A DNA stretch of 64,000 nucleotides from Dongia sp041905885 (GCF_041905885.1 NZ_JAYRKD010000014.1:74734-138733), one strand, 5' to 3'; positions 54,786-63,732 are shown, counted from the stretch's first letter. The notes: generated from the letters alone by a model not told the origin. Program-made: numbers and translations.

Positions 54786-55928
54786 ATGAGCGCTTCCGTC
54801 GTCGTCTCCCCGGTCGCAGGCCGGTCGGATCTCGCGGCGTTCATCCAGCTCCCGAAGCGGCTCTATCGCGGTCAGCAAGGTTACATCGCGCCACTCGACA
54901 TGGAGCGCGGCGAAGCGCTCTCGCCGAAGACCAACCCTTTCTTCGACCATGCCGAGGTGCAGCTGTTTCTGGCGCGGCGCGACGGCAAGGTGGTCGGGCG
55001 CATCTCGGCGCAGATCGACAAGCTGCATCTGGAGAAATACGGCGACCGGACCGGCCATTTCGGCTTCCTCGATGCCGAGGACGACCCGGCGATCTTCACG
55101 GCCTTGATCGAGGCGGCGGAAGGTTGGCTGCGCAAGAAGGGCATGACCCGTGCCGTCGGTCCCTTGAGCTTCTCCACCAACGAAGAGATCGGCGTGATGG
55201 TCGAGGGCTTCCAGTCCCTCCCCATGCTGCTGATGCCGTTCCAACTGCCCTATAATGCACCGCTGATCGAGGCTCAGGGCTACGCCAAGACCAAGGACGT
55301 CTTCGCCTATCACCTCCGCAAGGATGACTACAAGCCGCTGGCATCCCAGCGCATGCTGGATCGCGCCGCCGCTGAAGGCGGCGTTCGGGTTCGCAACATC
55401 GACATGAAGCGCTTCGCCGCCGAGATCGCGACCGTCATCGACATCTTCAACGATGCCTGGTCGCAGAACTGGGGCATGGTGCCGTTCACCGAGAAGGAGA
55501 TGGCGGCGGCGGCCAAGGGGTTGAAGCTGCTGATCGACCCCAAGATGGTGGTGATCGCCGAGCAGAACGGCGAGGCCGCCGGCATGATGGTCTGCCTGCC
55601 CAACCTGCTGGAAGCCGTACGTGACCTCGACGGCAAGCTGTTTCCCTTCGGCATCGTGAAGCTGCTCTACCGGTTGAAGACCAACAAGGTGCGCTCCGGC
55701 CGCATTCCGCTGATGGGAATCCGGCGCAAGCACCACGGCACGGTGCTGGGCGCCACGCTCCTGCCGATGATGTTCGAGAAGCTGCGCACACGCTTCCTGG
55801 AGCGCAACCTGGAGCAGCTCGAGATGGGCTGGATCCTGGAGGACAACAGCGCGATGCGGCGCGTGCTCGAGGGCATCGGCGGTCGGGTCTATAAGACCTA
55901 TCGCGTCTACGAGAAGGCACTCGCTTGA
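54786..55928 (+). CDS. GNAT-fold ceramide synthase-like protein (bCerS-like)
   Basis: 380 residues. It is a double-GNAT-type protein with the family segments AFIQLPKRLYRGQQGYIAPL, GRISAQIDKLH, GPLSFSTNEEIGVMVEGF and MGIRRKHHGTVLGATLLP. Members annotated as N-acetyltransferases include the Caulobacter ceramide synthase bCerS, which N-acylates a sphingoid base and is unrelated to the eukaryotic enzyme. The neighbourhood supports that role. Its stop overlaps the next start (TTGA). Confidence 0.82.
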   Translation: MSASVVVSPVAGRSDLAAFIQLPKRLYRGQQGYIAPLDMERGEALSPKTNPFFDHAEVQLFLARRDGKVVGRISAQIDKLHLEKYGDRTGHFGFLDAEDDPAIFTALIEAAEGWLRKKGMTRAVGPLSFSTNEEIGVMVEGFQSLPMLLMPFQLPYNAPLIEAQGYAKTKDVFAYHLRKDDYKPLASQRMLDRAAAEGGVRVRNIDMKRFAAEIATVIDIFNDAWSQNWGMVPFTEKEMAAAAKGLKLLIDPKMVVIAEQNGEAAGMMVCLPNLLEAVRDLDGKLFPFGIVKLLYRLKTNKVRSGRIPLMGIRRKHHGTVLGATLLPMMFEKLRTRFLERNLEQLEMGWILEDNSAMRRVLEGIGGRVYKTYRVYEKALA

Positions 55929-56701
55929 TCGACGCCTTGATCCTCGCCGGCAGCCGCGGCCCGCATGATCCCGTCGCAGCCCTCGGCAAGGTCGCGCACA
56001 AGGCGCTGACGCCGATCGCGGGGCGCCCGATGCTGGCTTACGTGCTCGATGCGGTGCGCGGCATGCCGGAGGTCGACCGCATCCACATCTGCATCGACGC
56101 GGAGACCGATCTCCGGCCGGTCACCAACGGCACGCCGTTCATCCGTATCCCGCCCGCCAACAGCCCCGCCGCCAGTGTCGCCGCCGCTCTGCAACAGATC
56201 GACGGCGATCGCCCGCTGCTGATCACCACGGCCGACCATCCGCTGCTCACCCCGGAGATCATCGCGCATTTCCTGACGCACGCTCCGCAGGAGGCTGACC
56301 TCTGCGTCGGCCTGGCCGAAGCCGAGACCATTACCAAGGCCTTTCCGGAAGGCCGGCGCACTTTCTATCGCCTGGCCGGACGCGGCTACAGCGGCTGCAA
56401 TCTCTTCCTGGCGCGAAAACCCGGCGCGGTGCGGGTCGCAGAATACTGGCGGCGCATGGAAGGCCATCGCAAGAACCCGCTGCGCCTGGTCCGCGAGATC
56501 GGTTTCGGCGCGCTGATCCGCTATGCGCTGGGCATGCTGAGCCTCGACGGCGCCTTCCGGCATGTGTCGAAACTGACCGCGGCGAAGATCGCGCCGGTGA
56601 TCCTGCCCTTCGCCGAAGCGGCAACCGATGTCGACAAGCCCTCCGACCATGCACTGGTCGAAGGGATTTTGCGGGCTAGAACGTCTCGACCAGCGCGCTG
56701 A
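55925..56701 (+). CDS. MobA-like nucleotidyltransferase
   Basis: 258 residues from a TTG that overlaps the ceramide synthase stop. The N-terminal LILAGSRGP ... KALTPIAGRPMLAYVLDAV and TTADHPLL are the NTP-transferase core, with conserved Lys in HKALTPI. It would activate a sugar- or polyol-phosphate, possibly a head-group precursor. It is the last gene of the hydroxylase-ceramide synthase unit, and its end overlaps the convergent nucleotidyltransferase by 26 bases. Confidence 0.8.
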   Translation: MIDALILAGSRGPHDPVAALGKVAHKALTPIAGRPMLAYVLDAVRGMPEVDRIHICIDAETDLRPVTNGTPFIRIPPANSPAASVAAALQQIDGDRPLLITTADHPLLTPEIIAHFLTHAPQEADLCVGLAEAETITKAFPEGRRTFYRLAGRGYSGCNLFLARKPGAVRVAEYWRRMEGHRKNPLRLVREIGFGALIRYALGMLSLDGAFRHVSKLTAAKIAPVILPFAEAATDVDKPSDHALVEGILRARTSRPAR

Positions 56702-57404
56702 CGCGTTCGAAGTCGGCGGGAAAATCGACTTCGCCCCAGCGCAACCCTTCGATCGAACATGTTTCAACCTGGTGGCGCTCGGCGATCTGGCCGATCACCT
56801 TCAGGTACCACCACTTCAAACCCTCGGGCGTGTGCATCATCGCCTCGAGTGTATCGGTGAAGAGCTTCGGTCCCTCACCGCGGAAGTAGAGCATGCCGAT
56901 CGATTCCGCGTTGGATCGCTCCGGCGGCAGATGCTTGCCGATCTCGGTCAGGCGGGTGCCTTTGCGGTGCACCTTCATGTCGTCGGCGTCGTAGCCGTTC
57001 TCCTTCACGTCGACCGTGACGGTGATCGGCGCGGCGGGGCTGGCGAGCAGACGCTTCACGCAATCCGGCTCGATCACGGTGTCGCCGTTCAGGATGATGA
57101 AGTCGCGGCCCATCTCGGCCCGCGCCATCCAGCAGCTGGCGAGATTGTCGGCCAGCTTGAAGAAGGGATTGTAGACGGTGCGGATCTTGAGCTTCGGCCC
57201 CGCCAGCTTGTCGAGCAGCGCCGCCACGTCCGGCGCGTGATAGCCGGTGACCACGGCGATGTCATCGATGCCGTTCTGGGTCAGCGCCCAGATTTGCCAT
57301 TCGATCAGAGTCTTCGGCCCGAGCGGCAGCAGGCATTTCGGGCGACCTTCGGTCAGCGGCAGCAGGCGCGAGCCCTGGCCCGCGCTCAAGATGACGGCTC
57401 TCAT
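56676..57404 (-). CDS. Sugar/choline-phosphate-type nucleotidyltransferase
   Basis: 242 residues. The signature SAGQGSRLLPLTEGRPKCLLP and a metal-binding D in IILNGDTVIE are typical of LicC-like choline-phosphate and inositol-1-phosphate cytidylyltransferases and of sugar-1-phosphate transferases. DFPADFERVSALV at the end is also LicC-like. Being next to CDP-alcohol phosphatidyltransferase genes, it probably makes a CDP-alcohol head-group donor. Confidence 0.8.
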   Translation of the reverse strand: MRAVILSAGQGSRLLPLTEGRPKCLLPLGPKTLIEWQIWALTQNGIDDIAVVTGYHAPDVAALLDKLAGPKLKIRTVYNPFFKLADNLASCWMARAEMGRDFIILNGDTVIEPDCVKRLLASPAAPITVTVDVKENGYDADDMKVHRKGTRLTEIGKHLPPERSNAESIGMLYFRGEGPKLFTDTLEAMMHTPEGLKWWYLKVIGQIAERHQVETCSIEGLRWGEVDFPADFERVSALVETF

Positions 57405-57465
57405 TTACTCACCAAGCTGGGGGAAGTCCCCGGAATCCGGCCGGAAATCGGCGTTTCGGGGCGCG

Positions 57466-57494
57466 AGAATGGTGGGGAAGCCCCCACCTGTCAA
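57466..57494 (-). promoter_or_regulatory. Candidate promoter for the nucleotidyltransferase, with a palindrome in the spacer
   Basis: On the minus strand TTGACA (57489-57494), a 17-bp spacer and CATTCT (57466-57471) precede the gene starting at 57404. The spacer holds an inverted repeat GGTGGGG...CCCCACC (57471-57488), which could be an operator. It is the only good -35/-10 match in this gap. Confidence 0.4.
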
Positions 57495-57544
57495 CCCACA
57501 AGGCCATGCCGACCCTGGGACATTTCGCCTTGCCGATCAGGCGG

Positions 57545-58654
57545 TTACTTGGCGAGTGCGCGGGCGCGGACGGTGCGGGCGCCACCCGCGCGGCCCCGCT
57601 TCACCGTGCTGCCGCGGGTCACGATCTCGAAGCCGAGATCGATCCGGGGTTGCTTTGGCCTGGCGCCCGAGCCGCGAATGATTTCCAGCACGATCTCCGC
57701 GGCGAGACGCGCCATTTCGTAGCGCGGGATCGCGACCGAGCTCAGCGCCGGATAGGAGCTGGCGCAGAAATCGAGATCGTTGAAGCCGATGATCGAAAGG
57801 TCCTCCGGCACCTTGATGCCGCGCCGCTGGCATTCGAACAGCGCACCCAAAGCAAGGTCGTCGTTGCAGCAGAACACCGCCTGGAGGCCCGGCACCTTGT
57901 CCAGCATCTCGGTGAACAGCTCCGCGCCGCGTTTCACCGAGGATTGCTGCAGGTTGGCGATCACCATGCCTTCGCTGTCGAGGCCGGCATCGGCCATCGC
58001 CTTCTGATAGCCCTCCATGCGGCGCCGGGCGCGGAAATCGACCCGCGCCGCGATATGCGCCACCTTGCGGTGGCCGAGATCGAGCAGGAAGCGCGTGGCG
58101 GCATAGCCGGCGCCGCGCTGCGACATGCCGATGTTGATGTCGATCGGCTTCTCGGCGATCTCCATGGTCTGCACCACGGGGACGCCGCAGCCTTCGAGCA
58201 GCTTGCGGGCGCGCTCGGTCTGGTCGATGCCGGCCACGATCATCGCCTCGGCGTGGTGGCCGATCAGGGTCGCGATCGCCCGCTCCTCTTCCGCTTGGGA
58301 ATAGCGGCTGTTCAGCACCAGGACCTGGAAACCTTTCGGCAGGAAAGCGTCGTGCAAGGCCTTCAGGTATTCGACGAAGACGCCGTTGGTCAGCGACGGC
58401 ACCACCACGCCGATGATGTGACTCCGCGAGGAAGCCAGGGCGCTTGCGAGATAGTTTGGAACATATCCAAGCTCTCGCACCGCAGCATCGATGCGCCGCC
58501 GCACGTCATCGGAAACCATCTCCGGCTTCCTGAGCGCGCGCGAAACCGTGACCGCGCTGACCCCCGCCCGCGCCGCAACATCCGACAGCTTGGCCCGCCC
58601 GGCAGGTTTCCCGCGGCGTGACTTTCCGGTTATGCGCCCGGTGCGTTGCGGCAT
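57545..58654 (-). CDS. LacI-family transcriptional repressor
   Basis: 369 residues. The N-terminal helix-turn-helix KLSDVAARAGVSAVTVSRAL and hinge (GYVPNYLASAL) are followed by a periplasmic-binding-like effector domain (IIGVVVPSL ... FCCNDDLALGALFECQRRG ... IIGFNDLDFC). It is divergent from the sugar ABC transporter, and a LacI-type operator lies between the two genes, so it most likely represses the transporter until a sugar binds. The sequence is closest in feel to GntR/GguR-type repressors; the inducer is not known. Confidence 0.92.
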   Translation of the reverse strand: MPQRTGRITGKSRRGKPAGRAKLSDVAARAGVSAVTVSRALRKPEMVSDDVRRRIDAAVRELGYVPNYLASALASSRSHIIGVVVPSLTNGVFVEYLKALHDAFLPKGFQVLVLNSRYSQAEEERAIATLIGHHAEAMIVAGIDQTERARKLLEGCGVPVVQTMEIAEKPIDINIGMSQRGAGYAATRFLLDLGHRKVAHIAARVDFRARRRMEGYQKAMADAGLDSEGMVIANLQQSSVKRGAELFTEMLDKVPGLQAVFCCNDDLALGALFECQRRGIKVPEDLSIIGFNDLDFCASSYPALSSVAIPRYEMARLAAEIVLEIIRGSGARPKQPRIDLGFEIVTRGSTVKRGRAGGARTVRARALAK

Positions 58655-58716
58655 GCGACGAGCTCTTCCCCTGTCCGACTGTACTTTATATCTGAAGCGT
58701 TTTTTCTGGCCGGCAT

Positions 58717-58730
58717 TGACAGCGCTTTCA
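58717..58730. promoter_or_regulatory. LacI-type operator in the divergent promoter region
   Basis: TGACAGCGCTTTCA is an inverted repeat with a single mismatch around the central GC/CG, the LacI/GalR consensus shape. It lies between repressor and transporter genes and beside TATAAT (58734-58739), so binding would block the transporter promoter and possibly the repressor's own (TTGACC at 58756-58761 on the minus strand). Confidence 0.6.
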
Positions 58731-58880
58731 TCCTATAATACCCATATCGATGCTAGGTCAACGTCGATGGGGAACTCGCTTGCGCGGTGACGTCAGTGAC
58801 CGTCGCGGGGGACAACGACAGAGCACCCTTCAGCGTTCGACCGGGAAAGAAACATAAGAACCGTCCTTGGGAGGATGCCT

Positions 58881-60020
58881 ATGTACCGGACGCTTACGCG
58901 CCGGAAGGCGAGCATTGCTGCTGCCGTGCTGCTGTCTTCCGTTTTCAGCTTCTCTGCCATCGCCGCCGGCCCGGAAGTGGTTGCCGGCCCCGCCGCCGAT
59001 CCCCAGTGCTTCGTGCCCTGGGCCGACAGCACCAAGTTCTTCAAGTTTCCGAAAAAGGAAGGCCCGTATCGCATCGCGCTCGCGAACGGCTTCATCGCCA
59101 ACACCTGGCGCATTCAGATGATCAAGACCGCCAAGGCCTATGCGGCGCAGCCCGAAGTCGCTGCCAAGCTGAAGGAGTTCAAGGTGGTCTCAACCGGCGA
59201 GGATGTCGCCGCGCAGATCTCCGCGGTCAGCAACTTCATCGATTCCGGTTATGACGCCATCGTCGTGAACGCGCAGAACCCGACCGCCTTCGCGCCGGTG
59301 ATCAAGCGCGCCAAAGCCAAGGGCGTGGTGCTGGTCGCCTTCGACAACATTCTCGACACCGAGGATGCGATCAACGTCAACGTCGACCAGAAGGGCCTCG
59401 GCGAATACTGGGCGCGCTGGCTGGTGAAGCAGATCCCGAACGGCGGCAAGATCCTCGAGGTGCGCGGCGTCGCCGGCACCTCGGTGGACACCGACCGCCA
59501 CAACGGCATCCACGAAGTGCTCGATGCCTCGGGCAAGAAGTGGGACGTCGTGGAAGTCGTCGGCAAGTGGGATGACGGCACGGCGCAGAAGGTCTCGGCC
59601 GATGCGATCGCGGTGCAGAAGAAGTTCGACGGCATCACCGTGCAGGGCGGCTCGACGGGTACGGTCCGCGCCTTCATGGACGCCGGCCATCCCTTCGTGC
59701 CGGTCGGCGGCGAGACCGAGAACGGCTTCCGCAAGCTCTGCGCCGCCCATGGCGGCGAGGGCCTGAAATGCGCCTCCGGCGGCACCGGCCCGGCGCAGGT
59801 CGCCGTGGCCATCAAGACCGCAATCGCGGCGCTTGAGGGCCAGGTGGTCCCGCAATCGGTGAAGCTGCCGCTCGCGACCACCGAAGACCCGAACTTCAAG
59901 GACGGCGAGAACTTCTACGGCAAGGAAGGCGACAACTTCTTCGTCGGCAACTCCTTCCCGACCTGTGGCATCAACTTCAGCGCCACGGAAATCATGGGCC
60001 AGTCGGAAGCGAACCAGTAA
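58881..60020 (+). CDS. Sugar ABC transporter substrate-binding protein
   Basis: 379 residues from the ATG at 58881, with GGGAGG at 58869-58874 setting the start; an ATG 6 bases earlier is too close to the site. A signal peptide (TRRKASIAAAVLLSSVFSFSAIAA) is followed by a type-I periplasmic-binding fold with VSNFIDSGYDAIVVNAQNP, KGVVLVAFDN, GVAGTSVDTDRHNG and VQGGSTGTVRAF: the ribose/xylose cluster-B class. It captures the sugar in the periplasm. A hairpin follows before the ATPase gene. Confidence 0.92.
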   Translation: MYRTLTRRKASIAAAVLLSSVFSFSAIAAGPEVVAGPAADPQCFVPWADSTKFFKFPKKEGPYRIALANGFIANTWRIQMIKTAKAYAAQPEVAAKLKEFKVVSTGEDVAAQISAVSNFIDSGYDAIVVNAQNPTAFAPVIKRAKAKGVVLVAFDNILDTEDAINVNVDQKGLGEYWARWLVKQIPNGGKILEVRGVAGTSVDTDRHNGIHEVLDASGKKWDVVEVVGKWDDGTAQKVSADAIAVQKKFDGITVQGGSTGTVRAFMDAGHPFVPVGGETENGFRKLCAAHGGEGLKCASGGTGPAQVAVAIKTAIAALEGQVVPQSVKLPLATTEDPNFKDGENFYGKEGDNFFVGNSFPTCGINFSATEIMGQSEANQ

Positions 60021-60045
60021 CGACTGGAATATCGGTTGACGAAAG

Positions 60046-60083
60046 CCGGCGCCGCTGGAGAAGCTTCTCCACGGCGCCGGTTT
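60046..60083 (+). terminator. Hairpin between binding-protein and ATPase genes
   Basis: CCGGCGCCG (60046-60054), one bulged C and TGGAGAAG pair with CTTCTCCA and CGGCGCCGG (60064-60080), giving a long near-perfect stem followed by TTT. Such a hairpin typically attenuates transcription so that more binding protein than ATPase is made, or stabilises the upstream mRNA. Confidence 0.75.
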
Positions 60084-60125
60084 GTCATCCCCGGATTCCA
60101 GGGACCATGATTTGAGAAGCACGTG

Positions 60126-61694
60126 ATGGACGGTTCTGCTCCTGCTCCCCTGTTCCGCATGGAAGGCGTTTCCAAGCGCTATGGCGGCGTCAACGCGCTG
60201 ACCAACGCCGACCTCACCGTCGAGGCGGGCCGTATCCATGGCGTGCTCGGCGAAAACGGGGCCGGCAAATCCACGCTCATGAAGGTGATGGCGGGGGTGG
60301 TTCAGCCCAATGAGGGCCGGATGTCGCTCGACGGCAACCCGGTCTCCTTCGCCAATCCCGCCGCGGCGAATGCAGCGGGGATCGTCTGCATCTTCCAGGA
60401 ACTCTCGCTGGTGCCCGATCTCTCGGTCGCCGACAACATCTGCATCAGCAACCCGCCGAAGCGCTTCGGCCTGATCGACCGCAAGGCGCAGCGCCGCATC
60501 GCCGAGGAAGCGCTGTCGCGCGCCGGCGGCGAAGACATCCACCCGATGGCGCCGATCAAGGACCTGCCGCTCTCGCGCCGGCAACTGGTCGAGATCGCCA
60601 AGGCCCTGGTACGCAACCCGCGCATCCTGATCCTCGACGAGGCGACCTCGGCGCTGACCGCGGCCGACGTGCGCAAGGTCTTCTCGGTGCTGAAGCGGCT
60701 GCGGCAGGAAGGCCTTGCCCTGCTCTACATCTCGCATCGCATGGCGGAGATCGCCGAGCTCGCCGACGAATGCACGGTGTTCCGCAACGGACGCAACGTC
60801 GGCACCTTCAAGTCCGGCGCCAAGTCCGACACCGAGATCGTCGAGCTGATGATCGGCCGCGAATACACCCATGCCTTTCCGCCCAAACCGGCGGCGAAGA
60901 CGACGGCCGTGACGCCGGCGCTCGAAGTGCGCAATCTCTCCTGGAACAACCGCCTCAAGGACATTTCGCTCACCGCGCGTGCCGGCGAGATCGTCGGGCT
61001 GGGCGGCCTCGACGGCCAGGGCCAGCGCGAGCTGCTGCTGGCGCTGTTCGGCGTGCTGCGCAGCACCACCGGCGAGATCCTGATCGACGGCAAGAAGGTT
61101 TCCCTCTCCGGCCCGAGCGACGCCAAGCATGGCAGCTGCGGCATGGCGCTCATCCCCGAGGATCGCAAGACCGAGGGCCTGATGCTGCCGATGTCGGTGC
61201 GCGACAATCTCTCGATGGCCTCGCTCGGCCGGGTTTCCAAGGGCGGCCTGGTCGATCGCGTCGCCGAGAACAAGGCGATCGACGAGATGATCGCGCTGCT
61301 CGCCATCAAGACCGACGGCACCGCGGTGCCGGTCGGCACGCTCTCCGGCGGCAACCAGCAGAAGATCGTCATCGCCAAATGGCTGATGACCCGGCCCAAG
61401 GTGATCCTGCTCAACGATCCGACGCGCGGCATCGACGTCGGCACCAAGGCCGAGATCTACCAGCTGCTGCGCAAGCTGGCCGACCAGGGTGCGGCGATCC
61501 TCTACTACTCGACCGATTACGACGAGCTGGTCGGCTGCTGCGACCGGGTGCTGGTGCTCTATGACGGCGCGATCGGCCGGGTCCTGGCCGGCGCCGAGAT
61601 CACCGAGCGCGCGCTGGTCTCGAGCGCGCTCAATCTCGGCAGTGCCCATGTCGAGGCCGGCACGAGCGCCATGGCCGGCGCGGGAGCCGAATGA
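60126..61694 (+). CDS. Sugar ABC transporter ATPase, two nucleotide-binding domains
   Basis: 522 residues from the ATG at 60126. Domain 1 has Walker A GENGAGKST near residue 42, LSRRQLVEIAKAL in place of the signature and LILDEATSAL. Domain 2 has a degenerate P-loop (GGLDGQGQREL) and the signature LSGGNQQK near 406, then LLNDPTRGIDVGTKAEIY. This is the RbsA/XylG/MglA architecture, energising the two permeases. The first permease starts with an ATGA overlap. Confidence 0.95.
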   Translation: MDGSAPAPLFRMEGVSKRYGGVNALTNADLTVEAGRIHGVLGENGAGKSTLMKVMAGVVQPNEGRMSLDGNPVSFANPAAANAAGIVCIFQELSLVPDLSVADNICISNPPKRFGLIDRKAQRRIAEEALSRAGGEDIHPMAPIKDLPLSRRQLVEIAKALVRNPRILILDEATSALTAADVRKVFSVLKRLRQEGLALLYISHRMAEIAELADECTVFRNGRNVGTFKSGAKSDTEIVELMIGREYTHAFPPKPAAKTTAVTPALEVRNLSWNNRLKDISLTARAGEIVGLGGLDGQGQRELLLALFGVLRSTTGEILIDGKKVSLSGPSDAKHGSCGMALIPEDRKTEGLMLPMSVRDNLSMASLGRVSKGGLVDRVAENKAIDEMIALLAIKTDGTAVPVGTLSGGNQQKIVIAKWLMTRPKVILLNDPTRGIDVGTKAEIYQLLRKLADQGAAILYYSTDYDELVGCCDRVLVLYDGAIGRVLAGAEITERALVSSALNLGSAHVEAGTSAMAGAGAE

Positions 61695-62704
61695 TGACCG
61701 ACCACGCCCTTGCCGCCCCGCAGACCAGCGACTGGCGCTACTGGTTCGGCGAGCAGCGCGGCACCCTGCTGGCGCTCGCCGTGTTCATCGCGATGTTCGC
61801 GATCTACAGCGGCAACCACCCGGCCGGCTTCAGCGCCGACGTCGTCACCACGGCGGCCAACAAGGGCGTGCTGCTGGCGCTGGTGGCGATGGCGCAGACC
61901 TTCGTGGTGCTGACCGCCGGCATCGATCTATCGGTCGGTTTCATCTTCATCCTCACCAACTGCCTCGCCTCGCATATCGTGCTGGGCTCGCCGATCCAGA
62001 CCACGTTCGGCGTCATCGGCGTGCTCGCGGCGGGCCTGGCCTGCGGCGCGCTCAACGGGGCCATCGTGATTTATGGTCGGCTGCAGCCGATCGTCACCAC
62101 GATCGCGACCGGTGCGGCTTTCTACGGCATCGCCTTGCTGCTGCGCGAGCAGCCCGGCGGCGACGTCAACGAGGATCTCGCCGACTTCCTGACCAACCAG
62201 TTCCCCGGCGGCATCCCGGCCAGCGCGGTGGCGCTGCTGGCGGTCGTGCTGGTGATCTGGGTGCCGTTCCGCAAGTCGATGCTGGGGCGCGTGGTCTATG
62301 CCGTCGGCTCGTCGGAACCCGCGGCCTATATGTCCGGCCTCGACATCCGGCGCGCCAAGTTCACCGCCTATGCCTTGGGCGGCCTGCTGGCTTCGATCGG
62401 CGGGCTGTTCATCACCTTCGTCACCTATACCGGCGAAGCCTCCTTGGCCAACGCGAACACCTATACCCTGAACTCGATCGCCGCGGTGGTGCTGGGCGGC
62501 GTCTCGCTGTTCGGCGGCAAGGGCAGCGCGGTCGGCGCGATCTTCGGCGCCCTCATCTTCCGCACCATCGGCGATCTGCTGTTCGTCTTCGATCTCGATC
62601 CGCTCTGGCAGCCGCTGTTCCTCGGCGTCGTGCTGCTGATCTCGGTCTGCCTCGGCTCGCTGCGCCTGTTCCGCATCCGCAACCGGCTTGATCTCTTCGG
62701 ATGA
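61691..62704 (+). CDS. Sugar ABC transporter permease (first)
   Basis: 337 residues. It is a RbsC-type permease with about 8-10 hydrophobic segments and the family TAGIDLSVGFIFILTN, NGAIVIYGRLQPIVTTIAT and SLFGGKGSAVGAIFGALI. It starts inside the ATPase stop (ATGA) and ends 7 bases before the second permease. It forms the membrane channel with the second permease. Confidence 0.93.
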   Translation: MMTDHALAAPQTSDWRYWFGEQRGTLLALAVFIAMFAIYSGNHPAGFSADVVTTAANKGVLLALVAMAQTFVVLTAGIDLSVGFIFILTNCLASHIVLGSPIQTTFGVIGVLAAGLACGALNGAIVIYGRLQPIVTTIATGAAFYGIALLLREQPGGDVNEDLADFLTNQFPGGIPASAVALLAVVLVIWVPFRKSMLGRVVYAVGSSEPAAYMSGLDIRRAKFTAYALGGLLASIGGLFITFVTYTGEASLANANTYTLNSIAAVVLGGVSLFGGKGSAVGAIFGALIFRTIGDLLFVFDLDPLWQPLFLGVVLLISVCLGSLRLFRIRNRLDLFG

Positions 62705-62711
62705 TGCCGTC

Positions 62712-63683
62712 ATGAGCAATCCCCTCGCCCGCGTTCCCGTGCTGAGCCGGCTCGATCCCGCCGTGCTGACCGCCTTCGGCTGCATCATCCTGCTGCTGCT
62801 GTTCGGCGCGATGCGGAACCCGAACTTCCTGTCGCCGGACTATCTGCTGCTGCAGCTGCAGGTCGGTTCCTTCCTGGCCATGGTCGCGACCGGCATGATG
62901 CTGGTGATCCTGCTGGGCCAGATCGATCTTTCGGTGCCCTGGATCATCTCCGTCGGCGGCATGATGTCGACCGCGGCGGTCGGCTGGGGGCCTTGGGGTG
63001 CCACCTTCGCTATTCCGGTCGGGGTGCTTTGCGGCCTCATTTTCGGCCTGGTGAACGGGATCGGCGTCGCCTATCTGCGCGTGCCCTCGATGATCTTCAC
63101 CCTCGGCATCAACGCCGTGGCGCAAGGCTTCATGGTGGTCCGCACCGGCGGTTTCGCGCCACAGGACATGGCGACCGAAAGCATGCATGACCTCGCCACC
63201 GGACGGGCGATCCTCGGCATCCCCAACCCGGTCTGGGTCTGGATCGCCGTCGGCGCCGCGACCGTGTTCCTGCTGCGCCGGACCGTGTTCGGCCGCGCCA
63301 TCTATGCGATCGGCAACCGCGAGATCGCGGCCTATCTCTCCGGCATCCCGACCCAGCGCGTCGTGCTCGCGGTCTTCGCGATCTCGGGGGCGCTCGCCGC
63401 TTTCGCCGGCGCGCTCATCGCCGGCTATTCGACCAAGGCCTATCAGGGCATGGGCGACCCCTACCTGCTGCCCTCGATTGCGGCGGTGGTCCTGGGCGGC
63501 ACCTCGATCCTGGGCGGGCGCGGCACTTACCTCGGGACGGTGGCCGGCGTCATCCTGATCACCCTGCTGCAGTCGATTCTGTCGGTCGAGCAGATCCCCG
63601 AAGCTTATCGGCAGCTGATCTTCGGCGCGGTCATCGTCGCCATGCTGCTGCTCTACGGCCGGGGCGCCAAGGTCGCGGCATAA
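62712..63683 (+). CDS. Sugar ABC transporter permease (second)
   Basis: 323 residues from the ATG at 62712; an upstream open codon set at 62688 overlaps the first permease. It shows GQIDLSVPWIISVGGMM, RVPSMIFTLGINAVAQG and GGTSILGGRGTYLGTVAG: the same RbsC-like family. Two different permease genes suggest a heterodimeric channel, less common than the RbsC homodimer. Confidence 0.93.
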   Translation: MSNPLARVPVLSRLDPAVLTAFGCIILLLLFGAMRNPNFLSPDYLLLQLQVGSFLAMVATGMMLVILLGQIDLSVPWIISVGGMMSTAAVGWGPWGATFAIPVGVLCGLIFGLVNGIGVAYLRVPSMIFTLGINAVAQGFMVVRTGGFAPQDMATESMHDLATGRAILGIPNPVWVWIAVGAATVFLLRRTVFGRAIYAIGNREIAAYLSGIPTQRVVLAVFAISGALAAFAGALIAGYSTKAYQGMGDPYLLPSIAAVVLGGTSILGGRGTYLGTVAGVILITLLQSILSVEQIPEAYRQLIFGAVIVAMLLLYGRGAKVAA

Positions 63684-63732
63684 TCCTGAAAATCCAGGCC
63701 TTTAGCTGGAACTCCCGAAGCGATTAAGGGGT

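Noticed and set aside
58716..58739. TTGACA and TATAAT as a sigma-70 promoter
   Set aside because: The spacing is only 12 bp. The TTGACA belongs to the LacI-type operator, and the TATAAT may pair with a weaker -35.
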